From Maritimibacter sp. (lineage in GTDB: Bacteria > Pseudomonadota > Alphaproteobacteria > Rhodobacterales > Rhodobacteraceae), in assembly GCA_002701395.1 (NCBI GenBank), contig NZVC01000058.1, positions 120,432 through 184,431 of the forward strand: a stretch of 64,000 bases of DNA. Reading direction: 5' to 3'. The translations under genes were made by a program, and so were the position numbers. The notes beneath the pieces were generated by a model. The model had not been told where the DNA came from. It made no database searches and saw nothing but the letters and a program-made list of their open reading frames with translations. Of this stretch, positions 1-10,956 are shown in pieces; positions within the stretch are counted from its first letter, which is position 1, and each line of letters opens with the position of its first letter.

Positions 1-1
1 C

Positions 2-61
2 GCCATCGACAAGTGGCCGCTGCGGCAAGAAGAGATCCGCGAAGGGCGCGGGACGGAATAG
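2..61 (+). CDS. C-terminal end of an unidentified protein (partial)
   Basis: An open frame enters from the left edge and ends at TAG 59-61. The last residues read WPLRQEEIREGRGTE. It converges on the membrane protein gene whose stop lies 2 bases away. Too short to assign a family. The frame and the tight convergent spacing make it plausible, but nothing else supports it. Confidence 0.4.
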   Translation, partial: AIDKWPLRQEEIREGRGTE

Positions 62-62
62 G

Positions 63-1651
63 TCATGCGGCGGGCTCCTCTTCCGGGGCGTCCGCGAAGC
101 TGAACCGCGCACCGTCCGGAAGCCCCCCGGCCCAGTCGCGCAGCATGGCCAGATAGGCGTCGGGATCGGGCACCGCCGCCTCGTTCAGCCAGAACACCAC
201 CTCTGTGGCGCCAAGATAGAAGGCGTGCACATCCGTGGTCAGCACCCCGACGCGGCGCCAGCCGTCCCCCATTTCCTCGTCCGAGAACCAGACGCCGGAA
301 TACAGCATGGCGAAGTGTACGCCCGCCTGTTCCGCCTGCGCCCCGGCCCAGCCGGGCCGGTTCTCGCGCGCTTCGAGAATCCGCATGATCTCGGCGTTGG
401 CGAGACCCCACAGGTCCAGCACGTAATTTGGGTTCTGCCACGCGACATAGCCGATGTCGTTGACCGCGACGGGTTCGTTCAGCACGTCCTTCGCGAACCG
501 CGCCATCTGGCCCTGCTGAACGTGGATCGCCCGCGGCGCATAGGGATACTCGCGCACTGCCGTCGGCAGATAATAGATGGCGGCCAAGGCGATTGGCACG
601 GCGGCGACCGCCCCGGCCAGCCGCCCCTGCGCCGAAGCGGCGGCAGCCAACAGGCCCGCGACCAGCGTGGCAAGGATGTAGATCTCGTACCGATCCAGCC
701 AGCCGAACTTGCCCAGCAACACGTGGCCCATCCCGGCAAGGATGACGACCGGCAGGATGAGGCGGCGGCGCGAGGTTCGGACACCCGGCCAAAGCGCCAG
801 CACGAAGGCCAGCAGCATCGACAGCAGCAGGATCTGCCCCGGTGGTGACGTCAGCGCCGTGTGCAGCTTGAACCGGAAATAGGCCAGCGGCCCACCGCCC
901 ACGACCTCGCCCGCCGTCATCTTGAACCGGACCGAGCTTGGCAGGGGGTCCAGCCCCATCGACCACAGCAGCGCGCAGAAGCCCGCGACCGGCAGCACCG
1001 CGATCAGGCCAAGCCCGATCCCCGCCCGGACCCGGCCCGCCAGAAGCACCGCGAAGGCGGCGGCCACCGCAAGCGCCAGCCCCTCGAACCGCAGCAGCGG
1101 CGCGAACAGGATGCCCGCAATCAGGAACGGTGTGATGCGGTTTTGATCCGCAAGGATTAGCAGGCCAAGGATGATCGCAAGGCTGGCTGCCGTGTGCAGC
1201 ATATGCTCCATCCCGGTGAAGGCCAGCCCGGCCATGTTCAGCGCGACAGGCCCCGCGACGGCCAGCGCAATGCCGAACACGCCACGGTATCCCGCCTGCC
1301 ACAGGATCCGGCCCCACAGCGCGGCGGCGGCCATTAAACCCACGACGTTCCAGAACAGCGGCAGGTAGCGTTGCAGCGGGCTTTCCGAGAACGGCGTCAG
1401 CAGCAGCGGATAGACGGGGGACGACGCGGCGGCGGCGATCTCTCCGTCGTTCACGCCATAACCGCCGCCCGCGATCTGTTCGGCGATCGCAAGGTGGATG
1501 TACGGATCATCCAGCGGATAGTCGAAGACACCGCCCGCGGTCGACCATGCCGCGACCTGAAGCACGAGATGCGCCAGCACCGCCGCCGCCACCGCCAGAA
1601 GCGGCAGGAGCCACGGGGTGCCGGTCCCGGCGTCGGTCGCGGCGGATCGAG

Positions 1652-1655
<4 letters not shown>
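63..1655 (-). CDS. Polytopic membrane protein, possibly GT-C glycosyltransferase-like
   Basis: A 530-residue protein with about ten hydrophobic segments. After the first membrane segment comes a loop with LDDPYIHLA and ASSPVYPL, reminiscent of the acidic first loop of GT-C glycosyltransferases; no family is firmly recognised. The frame is open further upstream into pccA, but the start was set at ATG 1655-1653 because it forms an ATGA overlap with the pccA stop and the product then begins with a short polar stretch and a membrane segment. It is the last gene of the pccB-pccA transcript and is probably translationally coupled to pccA. The link to propionyl-CoA metabolism is unknown. Confidence 0.75.
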
Positions 1656-3697
<2,042 letters not shown>

Positions 3698-3744
3698 CTC
3701 CGTCCCTCTCCCTCTTGGCGTTCAGACTTTGGCCTGACCGCAAC

Positions 3745-3780
3745 GCGAAAAGCCGCCCGGACACAGGGTCCGGACGGCTT
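3745..3780 (-). terminator. Rho-independent terminator between lipoprotein gene and pccA
   Basis: A 12-13 bp stem (3750-3762 with 3768-3780, one mismatch) with loop ACAGG is followed on the minus strand by TTTT. It sits after the stop of the 3828-4037 lipoprotein gene and before pccA, so it may reduce read-through into pccA. Confidence 0.75.
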
Positions 3781-3827
3781 CATTCACGGCGGCACGGGGC
3801 CGCCCAAGGCTTAGACTGCGGCTGGGA

Positions 3828-4037
3828 TCAGCGGCAGTTGGCCTGATTGACGTACTGGCAATAGGCGACGTTGCCGGCCGCGCCGACAATTGCACCCGTG
3901 ACCGGATCTGCGCCGGTAAGAAGTGCGGCACCGGTGCCGGCGCCCATGCCGAAAACGCCTTGTTCCAGCGGAGTGTCACCACAGGCCGAAAGGCCCAAAG
4001 CCGCGACCAGAAGCGCGGCGGAAAGCTTGATGCGCAT
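3828..4037 (-). CDS. Small lipoprotein with glycine-zipper-like stretch
   Basis: 69 residues. A lysine-containing start and hydrophobic segment lead to the lipobox LSAC (cysteine at about residue 19), so it is probably a lipoprotein. The mature part is small and rich in Gly and Ala (GMGAGTGAALLTG, AIVGAAGNVAY), like glycine-zipper segments of small outer-membrane lipoproteins, and ends with two cysteines in CQYVNQANCR. It lies in the run of small genes between pccB and pccA. Function unknown; the position suggests co-expression, not a role in the carboxylase. Confidence 0.8.
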   Translation of the reverse strand: MRIKLSAALLVAALGLSACGDTPLEQGVFGMGAGTGAALLTGADPVTGAIVGAAGNVAYCQYVNQANCR

Positions 4038-4196
4038 TGGGATGTGCCCTTGTTATGTTCTGCTCTGCGTCGATCTAGCGCCGGACGCGGCAGAAATCCA
4101 AACCTCAGGGCGGGTAAACGCAGATTTTGGGCAGTTTGCCGCTCAAATCCGCGTGTAGACGCAGGCACCCCACCGGGAAAACCAGATACGGGGGGT

Positions 4197-4227
4197 GACG
4201 GTCTGACCTGGGGATGGCCAGACCGTC
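4197..4227. other. Perfect 9-bp inverted repeat in the 367-bp gap 4038-4404
   Basis: GACGGTCTG at 4197-4205 pairs with CAGACCGTC at 4219-4227 around a 13-base loop. No T-run follows on either strand. It is downstream of the hypothetical gene 4405-4752 and upstream of the lipoprotein gene, so it could be a processing or weak termination hairpin. The rest of the gap shows no convincing gene. Confidence 0.45.
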
Positions 4228-4404
4228 GATAAGGGGAAGGGTAACGGTCGAGACGCGCCCTGACATAAAACGGTGCCTTAGGTCGCGGCTCAGGTTCGAC
4301 ACTGACCTTGGTCGCGCGGTCTGCATAGGGGGCTGTGAACACGGCACGCAGGTGCGCCGTTTCCCGCCGAAATCGTTTTGCCCCATGCGGAAAAACGCCG
4401 ACCA

Positions 4405-4752
4405 TCAGTCGAGATCCAGCTCTGGAAAGGACGCGCGGGCGGCATCCACGTCGATACGCAACAGCGAGTCGTAGCTTGCCGGTTCAAACGGGTCATCGAC
4501 GGCCACGACTTCGCGACCGAACAGCCACGACAGCCGCCCGGCATCAAGATTGCCGCGTTCGAAAGGTTCTTCGCCGAAGTGATCCCAAAGCGCCTGCAGA
4601 AAGCCCGCATCGGCCCTTTTGTCGGCAGGACGCCGGTCGGGGAAACGCTCGCGACGGGTGATCGGTGTCACCCCGCGCGGATTCGCCCTGCGGATCACGA
4701 ATTGAAAGTCGGTGCCTGGAAGACGTCCGGGAAACCCTCGATGCTTCAGCAT
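4405..4752 (-). CDS. Conserved-looking hypothetical protein in pcc operon
   Basis: 115 residues, soluble, rich in Arg and Asp, without signal peptide or membrane segment. The reading frame starts at ATG 4752 preceded by a strong GGGAGGG ribosome site 7 bases upstream. The C-terminal half (ALWDHFGEEPFERGNL, then LFGREVVAV) looks globular. I do not recognise the family. It is one of six small genes between pccB and pccA on the same strand. Confidence 0.65.
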   Translation of the reverse strand: MLKHRGFPGRLPGTDFQFVIRRANPRGVTPITRRERFPDRRPADKRADAGFLQALWDHFGEEPFERGNLDAGRLSWLFGREVVAVDDPFEPASYDSLLRIDVDAARASFPELDLD

Positions 4753-4789
4753 CCTCGTCCCTCCCGGTGCGGGACGATCAGGGAGTCCA

Positions 4790-4811
4790 GGACGGGCGCG
4801 AGCGCCCGTCC
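4790..4811 (-). terminator. 10-bp GC-rich hairpin, weak terminator or attenuator
   Basis: GGACGGGCGC (4790-4799) and GCGCCCGTCC (4802-4811) form a perfect stem around GA. It lies 10 bases after the stop of the 46-residue lipoprotein gene. No T-run follows, so termination is uncertain; it may stabilise the upstream message. Confidence 0.5.
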
Positions 4812-4821
4812 CGTCCGAAGA

Positions 4822-4962
4822 TTACTTGTACTTGCCGGTGTAGACCGGTTCGATCGTAATCGGCTCGGGATCGATGTATACGGGTTCTTCCTCTTGCTGG
4901 GCACAAGCCGCAGCGAAGGCCACGAGGCCAAAGGCGAGAACCAGTTTGACGCTTTTCGACAT
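4822..4962 (-). CDS. Very small lipoprotein, acidic Pro-rich mature part
   Basis: 46 residues. The start is ATG 4962, chosen over a longer frame because AGGAGA lies 8 bases upstream and a signal peptide follows directly. The signal ends in AFAAAC, so Cys20 would be lipidated. The mature part is only about 27 residues with QQEEEP and a run of Ile, Pro, Glu and Tyr. Probably anchored to a membrane; function unknown. It is within the pcc operon and followed by a strong hairpin. Confidence 0.75.
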   Translation of the reverse strand: MSKSVKLVLAFGLVAFAAACAQQEEEPVYIDPEPITIEPVYTGKYK

Positions 4963-5176
4963 CCTAGTCTCCTGTCGTAAAGATGGAGGCCGAACACTGA
5001 CTCTGCAGCGCGAGACCTCCCATTCAGGGTACAGGTCACTGTCCGGTAACCTCCCGAGACGATAGAACATTCGTGACTAAAAGGAAATTCCACCCGAGCG
5101 AGTAGGCGGGTTTGTGGCACCGTTGCATCAAGTGCCCCCCGGCGACCGGCGAATGCCGCTAGATATTGTGTCTGCA

Positions 5177-5566
5177 TCAGAATGCCTCCCAGATACAGTG
5201 ATCGCCTTCGATGCTATAAGCCTCGAAAAACTGGGTAATTTCCGGGTTTGGCTCCCCGAATTCGGAAGGTTGATCCGCCAGCGAAATGATCACTTGCGCA
5301 GGTCGCGGACCGATGTTCGGCAGCCGCGGAAGCGCATAGGACCGGCAAAGAAATTCCATGTCGGATGCTGCTTGCGCAAATGTGATCTTGCCTTCCGCGT
5401 GTCCGATGTCCGGTGCGACGAATCGGAAACGCCACGTCAAGCCCTTTGGTCCAGCCGTGTCGCGGACCACCTCGGCGAAGTCGACGGGCTGGCCTGACGG
5501 CACCTCGACCGGCTCTGCCCCGGCTGGGACCGCCATAGCCGCAAAGGCGATTGCGGGCAGTCTCAT
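5177..5566 (-). CDS. DUF6497-type secreted protein
   Basis: 129 residues from ATG 5566, with signal peptide MRLPAIAFAAMAVPAGA. The mature part matches what I recall of the DUF6497 family of Rhodobacterales: RFRFVAPDIGH, DMEFLCRSYALPRL, QVIISLADQP and a terminal CIWEAF. Two cysteines could form a disulfide in the periplasm. The start overlaps the preceding stop as ATGA; an alternative ATG at 5578 with a GGAAG site would add four residues. Function unknown. Confidence 0.8.
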   Translation of the reverse strand: MRLPAIAFAAMAVPAGAEPVEVPSGQPVDFAEVVRDTAGPKGLTWRFRFVAPDIGHAEGKITFAQAASDMEFLCRSYALPRLPNIGPRPAQVIISLADQPSEFGEPNPEITQFFEAYSIEGDHCIWEAF

Positions 5567-5865
5567 GATTTGCCCCATGTCTTCCGCTGACCTCGACGCG
5601 CGCGTGTTTTTGACGGCAACAGGCGACGGCCTTCGACACCGGACAGCGCGGCAAGGCTTTCCGCCGGACGGCCCCTCATGATCAATCGGCCCTTTGCTGC
5701 GGCGCGGCGGATCGACGACCTGACGGCCCTGTCGGCGCACCGGTCGCCGCACATCTGAATGTCGGACGTGATTCGGCGGCCCGCGCCACCGGGAATGGCC
5801 GGCCGCCGCAGGCCCATCGGCATGCGTTCGAGACGGCACAGGGGCTTCGCATCAAGCCTCGGCAT
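5563..5865 (-). CDS. Small basic hypothetical protein, coupled on both sides
   Basis: 100 residues, strongly basic, with cysteines in KPLCRLERMP and MCGDRCAD and a basic tail ending KTRARRGQRKTWGKS. No family is recognised. Evidence for translation is positional: its ATG overlaps the upstream stop (TGATG at 5867-5863) and its TGA overlaps the next start (ATGA at 5566-5563). The CxxxC in MCGDRC could bind metal or redox partners (inference). It could still be an accidental open frame in high-GC DNA. Confidence 0.5.
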   Translation of the reverse strand: MPRLDAKPLCRLERMPMGLRRPAIPGGAGRRITSDIQMCGDRCADRAVRSSIRRAAAKGRLIMRGRPAESLAALSGVEGRRLLPSKTRARRGQRKTWGKS

Positions 5866-6212
5866 CAGCGCGCCACCTCTCCGGCATAGCGCGCCCAACG
5901 CGCTCGCCGCTCTGGCTGTGCCAAAAGCGATGCAAGCCGGGCTTCCAACGCGGCGCGCGCCACCGGGCCGCCGTCGATCCGCCCGCCTGCCCGCAACCGC
6001 AAACCGCTGTCGGTGGCCGAAACCTCGACCACCGGGGAAAAGCCCCGCACCGACTGCAGCGCACGCCAGACATCCTGACGCACCTGCCGGGCCAGTCTGC
6101 GACGCGAGACGGTGGGAAAGGCCGTTTCGGCCACCACGTCGAACCGCGGCGGCAGCCGGCGGCACAGGGTCAGCGTTTCGCCCTCGATCATATGCCAGTC
6201 GTTGCGGCTCAC
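5865..6212 (-). CDS. Hypothetical protein directly downstream of pccB
   Basis: 115 residues from GTG 6212, seven bases after the pccB stop; an internal ATG at 6191 is an alternative. The product is soluble with alternating polar and hydrophobic segments (DVVAETAFPTVSRRRLARQV; VVEVSATDSGLRLRAGG) and an Arg- and Ala-rich helix at the end. A protein of this type between pccB and pccA is, as far as I recall, usual in Rhodobacterales. Function unknown. Confidence 0.7.
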   Translation of the reverse strand: MSRNDWHMIEGETLTLCRRLPPRFDVVAETAFPTVSRRRLARQVRQDVWRALQSVRGFSPVVEVSATDSGLRLRAGGRIDGGPVARAALEARLASLLAQPERRARWARYAGEVAR

Positions 6213-6219
6213 ACGCGGC

Positions 6220-7752
6220 TCACAGAGGAATGTTGTCGTGCTTTTTCCAAGGGTTCGTCAGCTTCTTGTTGCGAAGGCTGGCGAAAGCGCGGCTGACCCG
6301 GCGGCGCGTCGAGCGCGGCATGATCACCTCGTCGATGAACCCTTTCTCGGCGGCAACGAACGGATTGGCGAAGCGGTCCTCGTAATCGGCGGTGTGACGC
6401 GCGATCTTCTCGGGGTCGCCAAGATCCCCGCGATGCAGGATCTCGACCGCGCCCTTCGCACCCATCACCGCGATTTCGGCGGTGGGCCACGCATAGTTGA
6501 AATCCCCTCGCAGGTGCTTGGACGCCATAACGTCGTATGCCCCGCCATAGGCCTTGCGCGTAATCACCGTGACCTTCGGCACAGTCGCTTCGCCATAGGC
6601 GAACAGCAGCTTGGCACCGTGCTTGATGACGCCGCCGTACTCTTGCCCCGTCCCCGGAAGGAAACCGGGCACGTCAACCAGCGTCAGGATCGGGATCTCG
6701 AAACAGTCGCAGAACCGCACGAACCGCGCGGCCTTTTTCGAACTGTCGATGTCCAGGCACCCGGCCAGCACCATCGGCTGGTTCGCGACGATGCCCACGG
6801 TCTGCCCTTCCAGCCGGACGAAGCCGGTGATGATGTTCTTCGCGTGGTCTTCCTGAATCTCGTAGAAATCGCCCTCGTCCGCGATCTTCAGGATCAACTC
6901 CTTCATATCGTAGGGCGTGTTCGGGTTGTCAGGGATCAGCGTGTCCAGTGATGCCTCTTGCCGGTGCGGGTCGTCGAAGAACGGACGCACCGGGGGCTTC
7001 TCGCGGTTGTTCAGCGGCAGGAAATCGACCAGACGGCGAACCTCGGCCAACGCCTCGACGTCGTTCTCGAATGCGCCATCAGCGACCGAGGACTTCTTCG
7101 TGTGGGTCGACGCACCGCCCAGTTCCTCGGCGGTGACCACTTCGTTCGTGACGGTCTTCACAACGTCGGGCCCGGTGACGAACATGTAGGACGTATCACG
7201 CACCATGAAGATGAAGTCGGTCATCGCGGGGCTGTAGACCGCGCCGCCCGCACAGGGGCCCATGATGACGGAAATCTGCGGCACCACGCCGGACGCCATG
7301 ATGTTGCGCTGGAACACGTCGGCATAGCCTGCAAGCGAGGCCACGCCTTCCTGAATTCGCGCGCCGCCGGAATCGTTCAGACCGATCACCGGGGCACCGT
7401 TCTGCACCGCCATGTCCATGATCTTGCAGATCTTCTGGGCGTGGGTCTCTGAAAGCGAACCGCCGAACACCGTGAAGTCCTGACTGAAGACATAGACCAT
7501 CCGGCCGTTGATCGTGCCCCAGCCCGTGACAACGCCGTCGCCATAGGGGCGCTGCGCCTCCATGCCGAAGTCGGTGCACCGGTGCGCAACGAACATGTCG
7601 AACTCTTCGAACGACCCTTCGTCCAGCAAAAGTTCGATCCGTTCGCGCGCGGTCAGCTTGCCCTTCGCGTGCTGGCTGTCGATGCGCTTTTCGCCGCCGC
7701 CAAGGCGGGCTTGTTCGCGCCGGCTTTCCAGTTCGTGCAGGATGTCCTTCAT
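6220..7752 (-). CDS. pccB: Propionyl-CoA carboxylase beta subunit (carboxyltransferase)
   Basis: 510 residues. Transfers the carboxyl group from biotin on PccA to propionyl-CoA; cytoplasmic. The N-terminus [20 protein letters not shown] and the carboxyltransferase segments [14 protein letters not shown] and [13 protein letters not shown] are diagnostic, and the length is typical. First gene of the minus-strand operon. The 188-bp divergent region to the exporter gene carries two pairs of TTTGCAAA-like boxes, which fits control by the PccR regulator encoded at 9218-10618. Confidence 0.97.
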   Translation of the reverse strand: MKDILHELESRREQARLGGGEKRIDSQHAKGKLTARERIELLLDEGSFEEFDMFVAHRCTDFGMEAQRPYGDGVVTGWGTINGRMVYVFSQDFTVFGGSLSETHAQKICKIMDMAVQNGAPVIGLNDSGGARIQEGVASLAGYADVFQRNIMASGVVPQISVIMGPCAGGAVYSPAMTDFIFMVRDTSYMFVTGPDVVKTVTNEVVTAEELGGASTHTKKSSVADGAFENDVEALAEVRRLVDFLPLNNREKPPVRPFFDDPHRQEASLDTLIPDNPNTPYDMKELILKIADEGDFYEIQEDHAKNIITGFVRLEGQTVGIVANQPMVLAGCLDIDSSKKAARFVRFCDCFEIPILTLVDVPGFLPGTGQEYGGVIKHGAKLLFAYGEATVPKVTVITRKAYGGAYDVMASKHLRGDFNYAWPTAEIAVMGAKGAVEILHRGDLGDPEKIARHTADYEDRFANPFVAAEKGFIDEVIMPRSTRRRVSRAFASLRNKKLTNPWKKHDNIPL

Positions 7753-7825
7753 GCGCTCGCCTCCATTCCCCGTTCGGCTTCAACCTACGCGAGGGGAACG
7801 CCTGCGGGAAGAGATTTAAGGTAAA

Positions 7826-7845
7826 TTTGCAAATACTTGGCAAGC
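7826..7845. promoter_or_regulatory. PccR operator upstream of pccB
   Basis: TTTGCAAA (7826-7833), four bases, then TGGCAAGC (7838-7845). The first box is exact and the second degenerate. The arrangement equals the TTTGCAAA-N4-TTTGCAAA site described for Rhodobacter sphaeroides PccR. It is about 75 bp from the pccB start. Confidence 0.75.
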
Positions 7846-7857
7846 GTACGACTGCAT

Positions 7858-7873
7858 ATTGCAAATTGGCAAA
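7858..7873. promoter_or_regulatory. Second PccR-like box pair between pccB and exporter
   Basis: ATTGCAAA (7858-7865) is followed directly by TTGGCAAA (7866-7873). The directly abutting spacing is the same as in the site upstream of pccR itself. It lies nearer to the divergent exporter gene and could control it. Confidence 0.6.
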
Positions 7874-7940
7874 TTCGCCGTCCAGCCCCCTCGCGCGAAC
7901 ATCGGCTCGGATGGACAAGTCACAAAAGCGGGACTAATAG

Positions 7941-9173
7941 ATGCCAATGACACGTAATACCAGCGTCCGCTTTCTGGACCGGCAAACTCCGCCGCACATC
8001 TTTACCCTGATCGTCATGGCCAGCACCTCGGCGCTGACCATGAACATGTACCTGCCGTCGCTGCCCAAGATGACAGAGCATTTTGGTACGGATTACAGCG
8101 TGATGGCCCGGTCGGTGACGTTGTTTCTTGTCGGGAACGCGGTGCTGCAACTGTTCATCGGTCCGGTCGCGGACAGGTTCGGTCGGCGGCCCGTGATGCT
8201 GGGCGGTCTGGCCATCTTCATCATCGCCACGATCGGCTGCCTGCTGGCCCCGACGGCGGCGGTTTTCCTGACGTTTCGAATGATGCAGGCCTTCATCGTG
8301 GTCGGCATGGTTCTAAGCCGCGCCGTGGTCCGCGACACCCACGATCAGGCCGACGCGGCATCCATGATCGGCTATGTCACGATGGGCATGGCGGTGGTTC
8401 CGATGATCTCGCCCGCGCTGGGCGGGGTGCTGGACGAATGGTTCGGCTGGCAAGCCAATTTCTATGCCTTTCTGCTGTTCGGGATCTGCACCTTCGCGCT
8501 GATCTGGGCCGACCAAGGCGAAACCAACCCGAACGCGGGCGCCCGGTTCCGGGACCAGCTTCGCGACTACCCCGAGCTTTTGGCCTCGCCCCGCTTCTGG
8601 GGCTACGCGCTGGCCGCCGGGTTTTCGTCTGGTGCGTTCTTCTCTTACATGGGCAGCGCCCCGCTTGTCGGGTCCGAGATCTTCGGCCTCGACCCCTCGA
8701 CGCTGGGCATTCTGTTCGGCGCGCCGGCGCTTGGGTATGTCTTCGGCAACTACCTGACCGCGCGCTACTCGGTGCGGATGGGCATCAACCGGATGATCAT
8801 CACGGGCTCGCTGATCTGCGCGATCGGCGTTGCGATCTCGTTGCTGGTGTTCCTTGCGGGCTACGGCTCGGCCTTCACCTTCTTCGGGTTCATGTGCTTC
8901 GTCGGCTTCGGCAACGGCATGGTCCTGCCGAACGCGATTGCCGGCACCTTGTCGGTGCGCCCCCACCTTGCGGGCACCGCCAGCGGACTGGGCGGGTCGC
9001 TTATGATCGGCGGCGGCGCGGTGCTGGCCCAGATGGCCGGTGAAATGCTAAGCGTCGAAACGGGCCCCTACCCGGTGCTTTGGATTCAGATCATCACCTC
9101 GGTCCTTGGCGTGCTTGCCATCCTCATGGTCATTCGCCGTGAAAAGCGCCTGGGGATTGCCCGGGGCGATTAG
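7941..9173 (+). CDS. Bcr/CflA-family MFS drug exporter
   Basis: 410 residues with about 12 membrane segments. The first loop region contains YLPSLPKM in the N-terminal helix, and the MFS motif A reads GPVADRFGRRPVML, as in Bcr/CflA drug:proton antiporters. The substrate cannot be read from sequence. It is transcribed divergently from pccB and followed 44 bp later by pccR. The presence of PccR-type boxes upstream suggests co-regulation with propionate metabolism, so it may export an organic acid or a metabolite (inference). ATGs at 7941 and 7947 are both possible starts. Confidence 0.85.
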   Translation: MPMTRNTSVRFLDRQTPPHIFTLIVMASTSALTMNMYLPSLPKMTEHFGTDYSVMARSVTLFLVGNAVLQLFIGPVADRFGRRPVMLGGLAIFIIATIGCLLAPTAAVFLTFRMMQAFIVVGMVLSRAVVRDTHDQADAASMIGYVTMGMAVVPMISPALGGVLDEWFGWQANFYAFLLFGICTFALIWADQGETNPNAGARFRDQLRDYPELLASPRFWGYALAAGFSSGAFFSYMGSAPLVGSEIFGLDPSTLGILFGAPALGYVFGNYLTARYSVRMGINRMIITGSLICAIGVAISLLVFLAGYGSAFTFFGFMCFVGFGNGMVLPNAIAGTLSVRPHLAGTASGLGGSLMIGGGAVLAQMAGEMLSVETGPYPVLWIQIITSVLGVLAILMVIRREKRLGIARGD

Positions 9174-9189
9174 CGGCTGCTAAACCTCG

Positions 9190-9205
9190 TTTGCAAATCT
9201 GCAAA
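9190..9205. promoter_or_regulatory. PccR autoregulatory operator
   Basis: TTTGCAAA (9190-9197) abuts TCTGCAAA (9198-9205), 12 bases before the pccR ATG. Its position over the promoter or leader suggests PccR controls its own gene. Confidence 0.65.
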
Positions 9206-9217
9206 GCGGGGGGAGCC

Positions 9218-10618
9218 ATGCCGAAGCGGAAACTGTACGCGGGCGCCAAGCTGCGCGAACTGCGCGGCCGGCTGGAGCTGACGCAGAAAAGCTTTGCCGA
9301 GAAGCTGGGCGTTTCGCTGCCCTACCTGAACCAGATGGAAAACAACAACCGCCCGATCTCGGCGGCGGTGGTGTTGTCGCTGGCGCAAGAGTTCGGGCTG
9401 GACGTGACAGAGCTGTCGACCGGCGACGCCGAGCGGATCGTCGTCGACATGCGCGAGGCGCTGGCCGATCCGGTCTTTGCGGAGAGCGCGCCGCCGCTGG
9501 CCGATCTGCGGCTTGTCGCGTCGAACGCGCCCGCCCTTGCCCGCGCCTTCCTCAGCCTGCACCAAGCCTACCGGCAGACCCACGAACGGCTGGCCTCGCT
9601 GGACGAGGCGCTGGGCCGCGAGGGCAGCACGGTGCAGCCGTCCCCGTGGGAAGAGGTTCGCGACTTCTTCCACTATTGCGACAACTATTTGGATGCGATC
9701 GACCGCGCCGCCGAACGGTTCGCAAATTCCGGCCCGCCCGATGTCGACATGCGCGAAACGGCCGTGTCGCAATTGTCCAAACTTGGGATTTCGGTATGGT
9801 TTCAGAAGTCTGGCTCGGTCCGTTCATTCGACCCAGACAGCCGGACCCTGACGCTGTCAGATCGCAGCCCGGCGGAAACCCAACGTTTCCAACTTCTGCA
9901 CCAAGTCGCGCTGCTTTCACATAACGAACTGCTCGAGGCGACGCTGGACCTTGCCCGGTTCCAGACCGACGAGGCCCGCGCCATCGCCAAGATCGGCTTG
10001 GCCAACTATTTCGCCGGTGCCGCGCTGATGCCCTATGCCCGGTTTCTTGCGGCGGCGCAGGACCACCGGCATGACCTGGAAATTCTGGCCGACGTGTTCG
10101 GGGCATCAATGGAACAGGTGGCGCACCGCCTGTCCACGATGCAGCGCCCCGGCGCCAAGGGGGTGCCGTTCTTCTTCGTCCGGGTGGATCAGGCGGGTAC
10201 GATCACCAAGCGGCACTCTGCCACGCGGCTTCAGTTCGCGCGGTTCGGCGGGGCCTGCCCGTTATGGAACGTGCACCAGGCCTTCGAACAGCCCGAACGG
10301 TTCCTGCGCCAGCTTGCGGAAACACCCGACGGCGTCCGTTACCTGTGCCTGTCGCGCGCGGTGTCGAAACCCGGCGGCAGCTTTCACGCGCCGGTGCAGC
10401 GGTACGCGATCCAGCTTGGATGCGAAATTCGCCACGCCGAGTCGCTGGTCTATGCCGACGGGATGGACATCGGGCGGCGCACCGCCTTCGAACCGATCGG
10501 CATTTCCTGCCGGATCTGCGAACGGCGCGACTGTCACCAAAGAGCCGTCCCACCTTTGGAACGGCCCCTTAGCGTGGACCCCGACACGCGCGGGGTCCTG
10601 CCCTATCGGATTGGTTAA
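9218..10618 (+). CDS. pccR: Short-chain fatty acyl-CoA regulator PccR (XRE/ScfR family)
   Basis: 466 residues from ATG 9218, preceded by GGGGGGAG. The N-terminal 65 residues are an XRE helix-turn-helix (LRELRGRLELTQKSFAEKLG, YLNQMENNNRPIS). A middle region resembles the IrrE-like/DUF955 fold, and the C-terminal domain (DUF2083) ends with a cysteine cluster CRICERRDCHQ. In R. sphaeroides, PccR senses acyl-CoA state and activates pccB. The start was moved from a TTG at 9191, which would place the operator inside the gene. Its stop shares the palindrome TTAA with the convergent YdcH gene. Confidence 0.9.
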   Translation: MPKRKLYAGAKLRELRGRLELTQKSFAEKLGVSLPYLNQMENNNRPISAAVVLSLAQEFGLDVTELSTGDAERIVVDMREALADPVFAESAPPLADLRLVASNAPALARAFLSLHQAYRQTHERLASLDEALGREGSTVQPSPWEEVRDFFHYCDNYLDAIDRAAERFANSGPPDVDMRETAVSQLSKLGISVWFQKSGSVRSFDPDSRTLTLSDRSPAETQRFQLLHQVALLSHNELLEATLDLARFQTDEARAIAKIGLANYFAGAALMPYARFLAAAQDHRHDLEILADVFGASMEQVAHRLSTMQRPGAKGVPFFFVRVDQAGTITKRHSATRLQFARFGGACPLWNVHQAFEQPERFLRQLAETPDGVRYLCLSRAVSKPGGSFHAPVQRYAIQLGCEIRHAESLVYADGMDIGRRTAFEPIGISCRICERRDCHQRAVPPLERPLSVDPDTRGVLPYRIG

Positions 10619-10866
10619 CCGATCTCTGCCGGCGCGACGAGGATGCGATACAGCTCGTCCTTCAGCGCCATCCGCCGCTTGCGCAGCTCCATCTCGGCCA
10701 GCTCCTCCATCGGCGCGACGTTCGTCTCGGCGTTGTGCACCGTGTTGTTCACCTCGCCATACTCTTCCAGCAGGCGCGCGAAATGGGCGTTATCCTGCTT
10801 CAGCTGGCGGATGCGGTCGGCGAATTCCGGGAATTCAGCGGTCAGTTCGTGCGGGACGTGGGACAT
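10615..10866 (-). CDS. YdcH/DUF465 family small coiled-coil protein
   Basis: 83 residues, charged, predicted mostly helical. It matches the DUF465 pattern: HELTAEFPEFADRIRQLK, then an acidic-basic helix, then MELRKRRMALKDELYRIL. Function of the family is not established. The stop codon (TAA at 10617-10615) shares TTAA with the pccR stop, so the two genes converge with a 4-bp overlap. Confidence 0.85.
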   Translation of the reverse strand: MSHVPHELTAEFPEFADRIRQLKQDNAHFARLLEEYGEVNNTVHNAETNVAPMEELAEMELRKRRMALKDELYRILVAPAEIG

Positions 10867-10899
10867 GCCCGTCTCCTCTCTGTTGTCTGCCCCGACTTT

Positions 10900-10920
10900 A
10901 GCGCCCGCAAGCGGGGCGCT
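10900..10920. terminator. Hairpin after betA
   Basis: AGCGCCC (10900-10906) pairs with GGGCGCT (10914-10920) around GCAAGCG. It lies 37 bases after the betA stop and before the YdcH start. No T-run follows on the minus strand, so it is a weak or Rho-assisted end of the bet operon. Confidence 0.5.
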
Positions 10921-10956
10921 CTTTGACGCGGATCAAACAGAGAGGATCGGATACAT

